A program made the position numbers and the translations under genes. Of a stretch of DNA of 64,000 nucleotides, positions 47,049 through 58,436 are shown piece after piece (within the stretch, counting starts at the first letter, position 1; every line of letters begins with the position of its first letter). The stretch covers positions 4,154,001 to 4,218,000 of the forward strand of contig JAHRBC010000005.1 of NCBI GenBank assembly GCA_022702545.1, read 5' to 3'. Under the pieces are notes generated by a model. The model saw only the letters and a program-made list of their open reading frames with translations, did not search any database and was not told the origin of the DNA. The DNA is from Phycomyces nitens. Lineage: Eukaryota > Mucoromycota > Mucoromycetes > Mucorales > Phycomycetaceae.

Positions 47049-50000
47049 TTATCTCAGTCTCTTTTGTGTCGTGCTGTTATAGCTCAGATCACTTTCTTCA
47101 GATATAGTACCCGAAAGATCTTCGTTGCGATTGGAAATAGCTCGATCGAGCTCCCTAAAGATCTCAACATCAACATAATAGGCCTCCAACAGACTTTCTG
47201 TCAGCTGTACGCGTCTTTCCATCTGGGACATGCGGTGTCGCAAATACTTTAGCTCTTCCTCTGGGGAACTCTCAAGTAACAAGTCTTTTGTTTCGTCAAT
47301 CTGGTCATCATATTTCTTGCCAATGTCCTCAGATTGGCCATAGACAGAGCTGATAAAGGGAGTAGGCGTATTATGCCTACCGAATTTCTTTTGCAGATTC
47401 TCCACCAGAGAATCCCTCATGGGACCATGGGACCAGCGTTGAATAATACCCCATGGAGATTTTGGACGGAAACCAAACAGTAATACTTGAATACCAATGA
47501 CAATGCTGATGATACCACCGACTGAACCAAGGGAATTGATAATCGTGTAAATCTTTTGGTCTTGTTCAATGATATCGAAATAATCAATCGGATATATGGT
47601 GGCGGTACCAAAGATGTAAAAGGAAGACATGAACCTTTCATTCATGATACTAAAATTGCTTTTAGTAGACGAATAGCTAAGTTCTGGCGTGTGGTTGTAA
47701 CGGGACAAGAAGCCGATTCGGTTCCACCCAGTCTCTTCGAGGTACTGATGGTCTTTGATCTGATACTGTATACTCAAGGCCTCGTTTGTATAAACTGTGA
47801 ATGTGTTTGGGTCATTGATTCCCTGTATGTCGCGCATACTCCATTCTTTGATAGCTTCGTCAGACATAAGAGAGGGTACATCGGAGGTGTTGGTCTTATA
47901 GACCTTAACATTGGGATCCATTCCTGGCGGGTATTGGGTAATCCGAGTGGTAACAGTAGTTTGGATATTGCCATTAAACTCAAACTGAAGTTTGGTGCCA
48001 TTGCTGTATCCGTCATTTGAAGTTCCTAGGCGAAACCAACTTGGGGGAGAGAACAGGTAGCAATCAGAGTATCCAATCGAATTCTCAAATTTGGGAAAGT
48101 GAGTAGACATGTCGAGCCATGTAATAAACGAAGAACACCCGACTCCCTTGTCAGTTGTGCAGGATATTCTGTTCCTAAATGCTGCTATTGTAGTTTCAGT
48201 TGGGTAGACAGGCATGTCAAGTCCTTCGACGCAGAATCTTACGTCTATATATATATATAAAAGTCAATAAAAGCAAATATTGTACAAAGGGTGCCTAGAA
48301 TAAATTACCTGGGACCCTCACAGACGAGATCTTTGTACGAATTGTAATACTTGTTGTTGGACTTTCAAGGGCTTGTCGAATGGAGAATACAAGATAGGCC
48401 AAGAATAAAAATGTAAGGATAAACTTTAATATCAGTCGAGATATCTCGGTCCATATCGGCTCTCCACCCCTAAAACAATATTAGAACCAATACAAGGTGT
48501 AGGTCGACATATGCTTACCTTTGATCCCATGCAAGGTTTCGCATTGTATTTGGTATGTAATTAGCATCATTAAAGGTCTTCCAGGCGCAGAATCCCAGAA
48601 TTGCTGTAATAATTAAGACACCAACAATTATTCCTGCAATTTCTCCTCCACTCATTCCACTTTTGGTATTTTCAGAGCTATCCAAGTTCAAATAGTCGTC
48701 TGGACCACTTAACCATGAAAAGTTGCCTTGATCATCAATACGAAGGATATTGATATCGTTGTATCCAATGTTCATTCCTCCTCCTATAAAACAAATGGTG
48801 TTTAATAATAATAATAATAATAATAATAATACAGACTCTAATGGATTAGTTACCATAGAGAATTGCTAGGATATTTGTATCAATAAATCCCATGGAAGGA
48901 TAAGAACGAATAGTAGGATAGTTTCCACTTATATATGGGGTTGTCCATATCCAAGTAGTTGTATCCAACAGAAAAATATTGTTGTGGAATGTGTTGTTCA
49001 TATCATTTCCTGTGTTGGATCAGAGGATTAATAACCAGTATGTTTTAGCTTGGTATTTTTTTTTTTTTTTTTGGTTGGGCAAACCAGAGAGGAGAAAAGC
49101 TTGGTATTTCTAGCAATTCATTACCACCAAACACAAAGATTGTTTTATTGTCTGGACCTACATACAAATATGTTAGGAGTTTTCTAAAGTACATTTATGG
49201 ATCCAAAGTGTTCAAAATGTGATTTATAGTTACCCAATACTGCACTTGAGCCCCACCGAGTTACTACTCGCTGACCTACGGTAGTCTTTCGCGTCCAGGT
49301 ATTTGTTATTGTGTCATAGATATCAACTGTATTCATATTTGTAATAGCCAAGTTCGAGTCGAGTGTTCTTGAAAGTCCATCGATATACACAATCTGCCCA
49401 TTTCTATACAATGGTTTGGATTGTTACTAGTCATTTCGTAACAAGGTATCTTAATGCTTACGGGAGGGCTGTGGCTGTATGTCCATAGCGGTAAAGTAGA
49501 TCTGACCGAGAAAGATTTGTATATTGACGTGTATTTGGATCAAAAGACCAAAAGTCCTGGTATATCAGATCCATCTTGTGGCTTTCTCCACCGTATATAT
49601 AAACCTTTCCATTTGGTGCCAAGGTGGCCGCAAAGTCTCTGCGTACAATTGGTGCTGTCAGATTGTTGACGGAAAAGATTTCAACCCAGGAGCCATTCGG
49701 ATCTTCTAGATCGTAGGTGTATGTATGTATAATATCCGTATAGTTAAAAACATTGTAATCATATCCCGTAAACATTAAAGCCGTGTGGCCATCTGGCAGA
49801 ACAATGCTCTGGGAAAATGAAGAGGATGGACCAAGCTGAAATTGGGGGACATTCTCGTAGATTATTTCTCCTTTTGAATCATCTTTGGTTGACAGAGATA
49901 TAGCAGAGAAAATCCTGGATGAAGTTGTCCTGGTAGTTTGACCGCCGTAACTGTAAAGTTTCTTGTCATACAGAAATGTAGCTGGAGCATAGCGAGGTTG

Positions 50001-50162
50001 GATATATCCCAGGCCCTTTGAAGGTCCAACATAGCTGGCTGAGACTAGGCCTGCAAAAAACAGGTGGATTACAAGTGCAATTAGGGTAATGTGGTATACA
50101 TATCGATGGTTAAAGGAAATCATTGTAATCGAAATTAACAGGAACCAAGAGATCGAAGCCAT
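47049..50162 (-). CDS. Kelch-repeat protein with membrane segments and second ectodomain, 7 exons
   Basis: Exons 49462-50162, 49234-49403, 49125-49157, 48854-49009, 48519-48783, 48309-48469 and 47049-48244 stay in phase and give about 893 aa. An alternative ATG at 50123 gives a cleaner signal peptide (ITLIALVIHLFFAGLVSA). Residues about 50-370 form a kelch propeller (YSYGGQ, PNGKVYIYGGE, DNKTIFVFGGND, LAILYGGG). A membrane helix follows (IAGIIVGVLIITAILGFCAW), then a second (FILTFLFLAYLVFSI). A domain of about 230 residues with paired Cys and N-glycosylation sites comes next. A third helix (about 735-760, GSVGGIISIVIGIQVLLFGF) precedes a cytosolic coiled-coil tail (EEELKYLRHRMSQMERRVQL). It looks like a surface receptor or scaffold. 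Its function is unknown. Confidence 0.8.
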
Positions 50163-50787
50163 ATCTTCTGTGTCATTAAATAGCCAACCACCCACTTGGC
50201 CAAATGATCCTGTATTGGATTTCGTTTGCTTTGTACTCTCAATCTTGTCCTATGGAAATAAAAATTACTATAAAAGCACATAATATATGTGGTCATTGAA
50301 CAAAAAGGCCTTGGGATGCAACGTTTTACGAACCTGATAAAAAAAAAATCCAATAAGTGATCATTTTTTTTTGTTTTACCAAGTAATTGCAACCTATTCA
50401 AGTAAGCTGTGATATATTACACAAAAGTCTCAAGTACATAAAAAGAGTTGATATCCTAGTATAAAGTGTATATGTATATATATATTGGTTTAGTATTTTA
50501 TCGAGTTTAGTCTGGTAAATTCGAAAACGAATTTTTTTGTATAATAGAACAGTGACTATAATCCAAAGGTTTAAAGATGTCGATAAAAGATGTACATATA
50601 TAATTATTCTATACATGGTATTTACTCTTTTTGAACGTTTTCAACCATAATCATGCTCTTATAAGTTTGTCAAACCCGAGCTGCTGCGCATCTTGTTGCC
50701 TTTCTTGTAAAGATATTGCAAGTGTGAGCAACAATCTTTAGACGAGAAAATACCAATAGATTTCATCAAATATTTCCAAAGATTGAT
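50163..50787. other. Spacer between divergent units
   Basis: No supported gene; presumably the promoter of the kelch-type gene. Confidence 0.5.
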
Positions 50788-51178
50788 ATGTATATTGGTG
50801 AAGCGATACAAGAACATCAGCGTTATCAATTCGGTCTACTGTTGTATACTATGCACACACAAAATAAAACTACTGGATATCATGGATTATTCTTACAAAG
50901 TGCAGTTATTTTATATAGAACATTACAAACAGTGATTTACGACTATAAAACATACATGTAAGCATTTTTTTAATATATATACTTGTTTTGATATTCATGG
51001 AAGTAATGATTTATATCAAAGTGTTGGATTCCAAGTGGGACTATGCTTTAATACGTTTCTAGGTTCCTTGTTGTTAACCTTTGATCATCTTGAAGAATAC
51101 AAGTATTATATTATCTATATTACCCATTTTTCTGGATCTTGGTATCACAGGTACGACCAAGCTGTTGGATTGAGGTAA
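50788..51178 (+). CDS. Possible small two-exon gene, unidentified
   Basis: An ATG frame (MYIGEAIQEHQRYQFGLLLY, then TLQTVIYDYKTY) runs to a GTAAGC donor at 50958. Splicing to 51022 (after ATCAAAG) continues in phase with VGFQVGLCFNTFLGSLLLTF and DHLEEYKYYIIYITHF to a stop at 51178, about 108 aa. The spliced composition is more protein-like than random frames here. No homologous family is recognised and there is no independent support. It may equally be decayed sequence. Confidence 0.22.
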
Positions 51179-51559
51179 GATCAGATTTGTTGGTAATACA
51201 GGCCAGAATAGTGACATTTACTGGGATTATGTTCTGGCTAATACCATCTTATTACATACTGGAATTAGTTTCTGTAAGATTGGTTGTCAATCAAGGCAAA
51301 TAGGTCCAACATAACAAATTGAACTTTAGAACATTGTGTAATTATGCTGACTTTTAGCAATTACACCATACTCTTTATATCCTGCCAAATATACTTCCAG
51401 ACCATCACTGGATCTTCAGTGCCCTGTAGACCATTATATAGTCTTATAGACTGGCTTATATCTCCAGGCAAAATACTAGCATCTCAATTCCTGAAATACG
51501 CCATGAATATGGACTATACACACCAAATAATCCAATTTCAATTTCTGGTTGTCCCAAAA

Positions 51560-51860
51560 AGCCTCATTTGAAATATTCAACGTGTTTCTTTATTTGGCCA
51601 CGTTGTGTAAAAGAGGCCTTCTCGGTGGCCATCATTGGCCTTTGACCGTACTCTTTAATATAACTGCGGACGGCATCTCTTTTGATCGACACATTGGCTG
51701 ATGTCTGGATTGCATTTGTAATTGTGTCCGGGGCTACAATCAGATCCTTTTGTAAAATCCTGGCTAGGGCTCTGATACCCTGTCATTCAATATTGACCCT
51801 TCTCCCCTGACATTTCTTGACAAGGGTTGTGTCAGTCTTTCTTTACTCTCTGAGTTGTTG
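51560..51860 (-). pseudogene. Tc1/mariner transposase N-terminal relic
   Basis: The minus strand encodes ALARILQKDLIVAPDTITNA and NVSIKRDAVRSYIKEYGQRP, then MATEKASFTQRG. This is the paired-HTH DNA-binding region and linker of fungal Tc1-like transposases. A stop lies in the preceding stretch. No clear catalytic part follows. Confidence 0.6.
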
Positions 51861-52278
51861 TGGCCACAGATGTATAAAGAACGAAAAAAAAAACATGGTT
51901 GCATGGAATCTCAGCATTAGAATGACCGAAATGATGTGTACCGACAATCTTGCCCGTAAATAATTCAAAAGTTCAACATTCTTCCTACACCCCTTTTCTA
52001 TTCTTGCTGGCGACATTAAAAAAGAACGAACAAGAGAAAAAAATCAATAGATGTAGAGATAGGCAGGTATTTTCAAGAAGAAAAAGAAAAAGAAGAATCT
52101 AATTAGTGAATGCTATAGATCTTTTCTAGGCCATTATGTATTTTGTTTTTATATTGTCCAAATGGTTCGTTAAGTAATCGAGCTCTTCAAAGCACAAGTG
52201 GGATTCTACAAGATAGCTGGACAGATTGTCGTTAAAATTGGGAATAAAGACACCTCATGGGCATGTATAGATTGGTCT
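51861..52278. other. Spacer, no supported gene
   Basis: No gene is seen. It holds the 3' flank of VTC4 and short A-rich runs. Confidence 0.5.
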
Positions 52279-54572
52279 TTATATTTTGAGTACTCCAGAC
52301 TTGGTAGACTCAGTCACACGCACTACAAGAATACACACACACACATTAAATCTTTTGTCATAATCTGGCTGCCAAGAAAAGTAGTCTCTGGATCTCTTGA
52401 CTTACAGTAAAAGTTGATTCCAACCGCAACAATCACAGAGGCCGTGAGTATTGCCGGTCCGTACTTGTCTGAATAATCGCCTGGATCCTTACGCCCCACA
52501 CGACTTGCACGGCTATGAAAACTCACGAGAGCATAGACCATTGTACCAACCGAAACAATCGTAAATACCATTGCAGACACACGCCCAATTCCATCTGAAA
52601 AGTTCAACAGCCCAATTGCTAGGGCTCCTAACAAGAGGGTGAACTGCAACCAATGCAGAAATGTCCTTTCATTTGCCATCCACAGCTTAACAGGCGGGGC
52701 CATCTCAGGTATTGCTCGTGTGGTATGTCTATTCTCCTGTCCTAAACTACTGCCGGCAGAGGTTGTAACAAGGGTCTTTTTTGGACGAAATACAGTCTTT
52801 GTTCTGTTCCAGAGGGCGTACAGGCCAGGCAATCTTGCTGAATCTGGATCTGGAGGTGGAAGAGTTGACGATGAAGGATCATCAATATTGACCAGAATGG
52901 ATTGGTCACTATCTGTGTCTTCCTTGATTGTGTCTGGCTTGGTTCTGAATAGTCCAAATGCCTTGTTTCGTGGTTTACGAATGTCTGTTTCCATCTGTGG
53001 CAGCCAGAATGGCAAGGCACGAACATTGGTTTCCAAAAGAGTCGCACAGCCATGGATAAACTTTGAAAACTTTGGAACAGACTCTACGAGATGCGAATTT
53101 ACCAGTTCTGTCACCCACTCTGGAGGGCCTTGGCCAACATGGGTTTGTAGCTTGACTTCTAGTACAGCATAAGGGAATCTGCAGATGTCTTCCTCGGGAA
53201 GATTCTTGAATGGCCAATTGACGCCAATATCCATCCGTCTCCAATGATTTCCCGATCGCTTTCTGCCATGGTTGTCTTCTCGGATCAACGAGAGTTCTGT
53301 GTCAAGAGAGATACGAACCCGTGCATCACCTGGCAGCTGAAAGGCAGTTCGATTGTAAAAAGTGCGCATGACAGGCGAAAGACGCTTGGTGAGAACGGTG
53401 TACTGTACTTCTCGAGCCAGCTGCTCCATCTCATCTAGTTCTGCCTTGGATTTGCGGCCTTGTTCTCTGGGCTTGATCATCAACTCATCCACCGTGTATT
53501 CTCCAGAAAGATAGGCATCCAAGTGCTTTTCTTTAATTGGGAACCGCGCCTTGACACTCTTTTCACCAGTCCAGTCTTCCCGATGAGTCTTGCGCTCCAC
53601 AAATATAGTTGTGGTATCCATTCCACCATACCATCGCATCCGAATAGCTTCTGCGCCTTCCGTCTTTTCGAGCCGACCCATGTAAAAGTCCATATCTTCA
53701 TTATCATAGTATATACTAGTGATTGCAGAGTCTTCCTGAGAGAACTCTTTGTTGGGATTAAATACAAGTACTGGCAGATGCTTGAGAATAATCAACTTTA
53801 GTTCCAAGATGTTGTCCGGGTGAACCCTTTAGGAAAAATCAATAAAAGTGACCAGAATCAACTTGGACTTGACACTCACCAGTATTTTGTAGTGTTGCGA
53901 ATAAATGCCGATTGTTTCCCACCTGCGCCCGAGTCACCACCTCGCTGAATACCTCTTGTACGTACTCGATCATAAAGACAAGACAGTCTGACAATCAACG
54001 CATCATAATTCTCTTTATAAAACGGCTTTGCGTTTAGTCGTGCACTGAACATGGGTCGTATTATCCAACCAGTTACTTTCTACACCATTTATAGAGTGTC
54101 CATTGATTAGAATAGGTCAATAAGATGATTGCGTCCACACTTGCATCGTGTTTCTTGACAATCTTCAAGAAGCCAGTGTAGTTGAGCCGAGTGAACTTTT
54201 CTAAATCATAGACATCTGCAATGATCCTCTCCAACTCAACCTGACAGAGGGAAAATTCCTCATCCTTTGCGTTGGGCTTCTGACAGACAGAGTCTACTTG
54301 CTGGGTCTCTTGTTTGATCCTGAAATGGATTTCGTCGAGTTTAGCTCTCTGGAAACTATAGACCTTGTCGAGCTCCCTTTCCAGATACTCAATGAATTCT
54401 GACTCGTCTTCTTCTAGCCACTCTTTGTTGACACGCTTTTTCAGCATAGCCTTGAGGCCATCGTAGTCTACACAAGAGTGAGTCGTGCTTCAGTTGGTTC
54501 AAATGTCGTACCAAGGTAGGACGAAGTCCATTCAGGGTAAAGAGATGTCTTGAGAGTCTGGCCAAACTTCAT
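52279..54572 (-). CDS. vtc4: Vacuolar transporter chaperone subunit VTC4 (polyphosphate polymerase), 5 exons
   Basis: Exons 54512-54572, 54141-54467, 53880-54075, 52406-53826 and 52279-52322 give about 682 aa. An N-terminal SPX domain ([35 protein letters not shown]), residues 1-150, senses inositol pyrophosphates. The catalytic tunnel domain (about 190-480) carries the active-site motifs [67 protein letters not shown] and [12 protein letters not shown] linker and a three-helix VTC membrane domain follow. VTC4 makes polyphosphate from ATP and translocates it into the vacuole. The conserved basic and acidic active-site residues support the catalytic subunit rather than VTC2/3. The last exon rests on a GTAAGT donor and TTGTAG acceptor. 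Without that splice the protein would end at 52323 with a different tail. Confidence 0.94.
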
Positions 54573-55008
54573 TATAGTCGGAAAATACTGAATAGCACTG
54601 GGTTATATACGCGAGCTTGAGAGTAGGAAGATGAAGAACAAGAAGAGCAAGAATGAGTGGCAGATAAGAAAATAGAGAGAGAAATAATCGTCATTTGTTA
54701 TGCAGAGTTCGCGGTTTAAAGACCGATGCTCTTTTTTGGAGTACCGTTAAATCAGCAATCCTAAATACGAGTCACATTTGGAATGGGCAACACTTGTAAA
54801 GCAAAGACAGAGGGTGTGGTTATAAACTTTCTAACTACACTCTGATCCGCATAATAATGTATATTTTATTGTAAATTTATCTCTTTTATACACTAGGTAT
54901 AAGCATTACGCTTTTGACGAGTAGGCTAGTGGCAAGAGGAGGGAAATAAACTACAAGTGAAAACGAAAACAAGATGGGTCTTTCTAAAAGAAGTTTCGCT
55001 AAACTTAG
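54573..55008. other. VTC4 upstream region
   Basis: No gene is seen. This should contain the VTC4 promoter. I see no certain phosphate-response site. Confidence 0.45.
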
Positions 55009-55286
55009 GGGCACGACGTTTTTGATTCCACCGGACATTTTAATTGTGACATGCTGTCCGGTGTCTAATAAATATATCTGGTCCCTAAGACTTTAACATC
55101 TCTTTTATAAATGACATACTTTAAAAACGATTTTAACTTGTAATGGAGGTGGTATATTAAATGTAGCTTATATCCTCGATGTATTTTGATGTCAAAAAAG
55201 TGTAAAGTGTAACATGAAGCTCTACGACAATGTCCAGACACCATGATATCTATAAATACTAGACCCCATCAAGAAACGTCGTGCCC
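55009..55286. mobile_element. Short inverted-repeat element (MITE-like)
   Basis: Inverted termini GGGCACGACGTTT (55009-55021) and AAACGTCGTGCCC (55274-55286) enclose about 278 bp without coding capacity. TA dinucleotides lie just outside both ends, as for Tc1/mariner-derived MITEs. A further GTCGTGCCC follows at 55296-55304, and a third occurrence, in a longer shared block, lies at 62735-62755. Confidence 0.65.
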
Positions 55287-55368
55287 GCTTAAAATGTCGT
55301 GCCCATGAGATCGCTGCTTTATTGCCAACCATAGCCAAACTAATATTGCATGCGTAAACATCCCTCGA

Positions 55369-55692
55369 TTGACAGTTAGTAGTACCATCAAACTCTGGAA
55401 AGAAAGCGGTATAGCGAATATGAAGCCTAGCCTTGGGATACCAAGCAAACTTAGTATCACAGATGTTAAGAGTATTTGCTTGAGTGCGAGATGGGATCCT
55501 TTTGAAAGTTTTTCTTATGTAAATCTGGGAATTTCAAGTGCAGTTGTCTGTAGTGAAATATTTATCAGATATTTGAGAAAGGGCTCCAGATTTTATAAAC
55601 CTGTATTCAAGCCAAACCTAGCTATCAAACATAAGAAGAATCGGCCGCGTTGGGCAAGAGCTAGACTCAACTTTAACCTCGAATACTAGAGT
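55369..55692 (+). pseudogene. Tc1/mariner transposase N-terminal half
   Basis: This open frame of about 106 codons resembles Tc1-type transposases from the helix-turn-helix to the linker: GIPSKLSITDVKSICLSARW, then the basic end FKPNLAIKHKKNRPRWARAR LNF (K-P-x-L-x-x-K-H-K-K-x-R-x-x-W-A-R pattern). The stop after NLEY removes the catalytic domain. It is in the opposite orientation to the relic at 56,090-57,000, so the two are separate insertions. Confidence 0.65.
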
Positions 55693-56089
55693 AGTGTAGT
55701 ACGGTCAGAATAGTCTCTCTTTATAATTATTGGTGCTCGGAATCCATCAACACCTTTGAAAGCATGTAAAAAGCACAATATTCTCAGCCCAACTAGACTT
55801 TCCTTCAGAAACTTTGAGATTTAATAAAGGAAGCATACAGACTCCTTCCCATAGTAATGGGTCAATTCAATATCTACAAAATAAAAATAAAATAACTTCT
55901 TCAACTCTCTGGTTGTATTATACCTACTTTTGCATAATAAATTATATATAAAATTACACGAGCAGAAACATACGGCATTGAATAATAGTAATAATGATGT
56001 TAAAGAAACTTGGTATTTTGTGCTAACTTTTGCCTTTTTTCATTTCATCTATACAATTCGGCATTAATATCCAAGGCCTTTCACATGCC

Positions 56090-57010
56090 TCAACTAACAT
56101 TTCCTTCCACTCTTAACGGATTACAGAATCCAACACCTTAATATTTATTGAAGCTGATACAATTCCACCCACTATGTGTTCAAGATAAGACCACAATTTG
56201 TTAATAGAACTTAGACCTGGATTATTTGGCAGCCACACTATTACTAGGATACCGCGACACTTTTTTTTCAAGCATCAACCAGCTTCGAATCACGACAAGG
56301 AGCATTATCTTGCTAAATAAACTCTATGTCATAAAATTCATTGAAATTGATCACAAAAGGGACAAGTTTACTTGCCGATATACTAATGCAAGCATATTGT
56401 AGAGCGTTGATTATGGTCTTTAGAAGGGCCAACTCCTCCTCCCAACGAATAGGCTTACACCATTACTGAAACACGGCCAAACTGCATTATTAACATTAAT
56501 GGGTTTTTCTTGAATTTATTTACTGGAAAGCAGCACACCCGAATGCTTCCACTCCTTGGGAAAAAGCATAAATCTAGATTCATCCTTGTAATGACATGAC
56601 CTAATCATTGTTTGATTTTCTAGAGTGCTGAACAAAAGCTAAGCACTTCTTTTTACGTACTTTGAATAGTTGTGGCATAAAAAATAATGCGATGAGACGA
56701 CATTTCAATTTTGTAAAAGACACGACGGATGGTAGTCTTGGAGATTTAATTGACAATTGTATTTCTCATGGTGTCTGGTAGCTCTTCAAGTGTAGCCCCA
56801 AGGGAATATGTTGATTAAGTCTCAAGATAGCATATATTGAGTTCAATAAGAATCATTGCACATCTTTATGCTTTTTGGCAAATGGGGTGCCTCGTGTATT
56901 TTTGTGCAGTTCTTTTGTTAGTTGTTTTACGTATAGCAGTTTTGGTCGAAATGGCAGAGTATGACATGACATGAAGAGCATGTCTGTTGACCAGACCTTT
57001 CTAGTAATCT
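56090..57010 (-). pseudogene. Tc1/mariner transposase relic, near full length but heavily decayed
   Basis: Reading the minus strand across frames gives a transposase in order. The HTH/linker is near 56,640-56,800 (LEELPDTMRNTIVN, SKTTIRRVFYKIEMSSHRI). The MSLQG...IYAFSQG... block, equivalent to the D-E-S-R-F region, is near 56,520-56,610. QDNAPCRDSKLVDA (second Asp) lies at about 56,272-56,320, and PNNPGLSSINKLWSYLEHI, equivalent to S-P-D-L-N-P-I-E-N-L-W, at about 56,180-56,235. Several stops and indels are present, and the final acidic residue is lost. Confidence 0.75.
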
Positions 57011-57506
57011 AAAAATTGCTTATTTTGATAAAGATGTTTTTACTAATTTGATGAAAAATTGTGAATAGGATCAGAAAAAAGATGTAGAAAGAGAATAATA
57101 AGAATATACTATTAATATGCTATCTAAACGAGTTTGAGTGTGTATTACTACTGACACATGGTGGGTGTGCTATGTAGTATAAATGTCAAACTCAGTGACA
57201 AGAAAATGAATACGGGCAGAAGGACAATTTTAATGAAGAACAGATTAAAAGACTATTTAACTACTTTGGGGCATTTCTACAGATAACTCCCTACTTCAAA
57301 GTTCACTGCGATGAGCGATACAAAAACATCGGTGAATAAAATATATCGTGTCATAGACAACCCTCCACCTCCCCGCCTTTCCAACCATACAGATCGACTG
57401 ACAACGACAGAACATGCCCGTGAAAACTGGCACTGGATCTAGAACTAAAAAAAACGAATTAATAGCAACACATTCATACTTAGCTGCAACCCTCCACCAA
57501 CCCCGT
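57011..57506. other. Spacer, no supported gene
   Basis: Nothing recognisable. A CCCTCCACC motif occurs twice (about 57360 and 57490). Confidence 0.45.
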
Positions 57507-57678
57507 TGTTGTGTTTTAGGGTAATAAAACAATAAAAATAGTAATGGAGATATAGACAGTAAGTGAGTACTTTGAGACTGTATATAAGCTTGTCTTTATT
57601 AAGATACAAAATGTGCCACTTTTTATATACTCTTTCAATGTGCTGTTACACAAGATCTTGGACTTCCTGATACGTGGG
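57507..57678 (+). repeat. 172-bp dispersed repeat, copy 1
   Basis: Starts TGTTGTGTTTTAGGGTA, contains GAGTACTTTGAGACTGTATA, and ends CTTCCTGATACGTGGG. It is about 90% or more identical by eye to 61137-61309 in the same orientation, and similarity ends abruptly at both sides. The TG start suggests a solo LTR or LTR fragment, but the other end lacks CA. Confidence 0.85.
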
Positions 57679-58436
57679 GTCTTTCACCACATTAAGATAT
57701 TAGATGGAGTAAGCTTCTGAGCTCAACATCCATGTTGCTATTATTCTAATGCATTGCTATACTTCGTTTATCGTACCTTATTAGCTCTCAGCTAATCTGT
57801 ACTTATAGCTTATGTGTATGTAAAATATACATTAATAAGGCTGGATCACCACAATGCATATTAATAATCTACATGAATTTTACAGCTTCTCCAGTGTTTA
57901 AAATTACATGGCTTTAAATAAAATTCTCTCAGATTACAAGACAATAATTATGTTATGAATCGTATATAAAATGTATAGCTTCAAACTTATCAAAATATAA
58001 TGATGACTGTTAGTATATTTTATAAATTTATTCAAATAAACTTTTTATAAAAGTAACATTTCATTTTAAGATATCTCGACTCTTTGTAATAATACAACAA
58101 AGTCAGTATTCAGAGCATCCCAGTCGGCAAATCAAAGTTAAATAGAATGTACTAACAATCAATTCATAATAAAAAGCCCATCTATCCTATCACACTAGTT
58201 ATAAAACCATTTACAGCCAAACAAAGTTACATGAGTAAAGATAATTAAAGATTACAGAATACAGGCAATTTAAAAAGCCAAGTATTTATCGCATGTCGCA
58301 AAATATGAGGAATACATGAAAGTAATAATAGAGTAGTCAGAAAAACATATCCTAATTTCAAGAAACCACGGGTTTCAATGATACATCAATGTCCACATGT
58401 AAACAAGCAATAGATAATGACAAGTCCATATGTATA
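57679..58436. other. A+T-rich spacer before the tandem array
   Basis: No gene is seen. Confidence 0.5.

Noticed and set aside
50958..51320. Extension of the small gene at 50788 to a third exon (GQNSDIYWDYVLANTILLHT)
   Set aside because: The piece is protein-like, but no splice choice with normal intron length keeps the phase.
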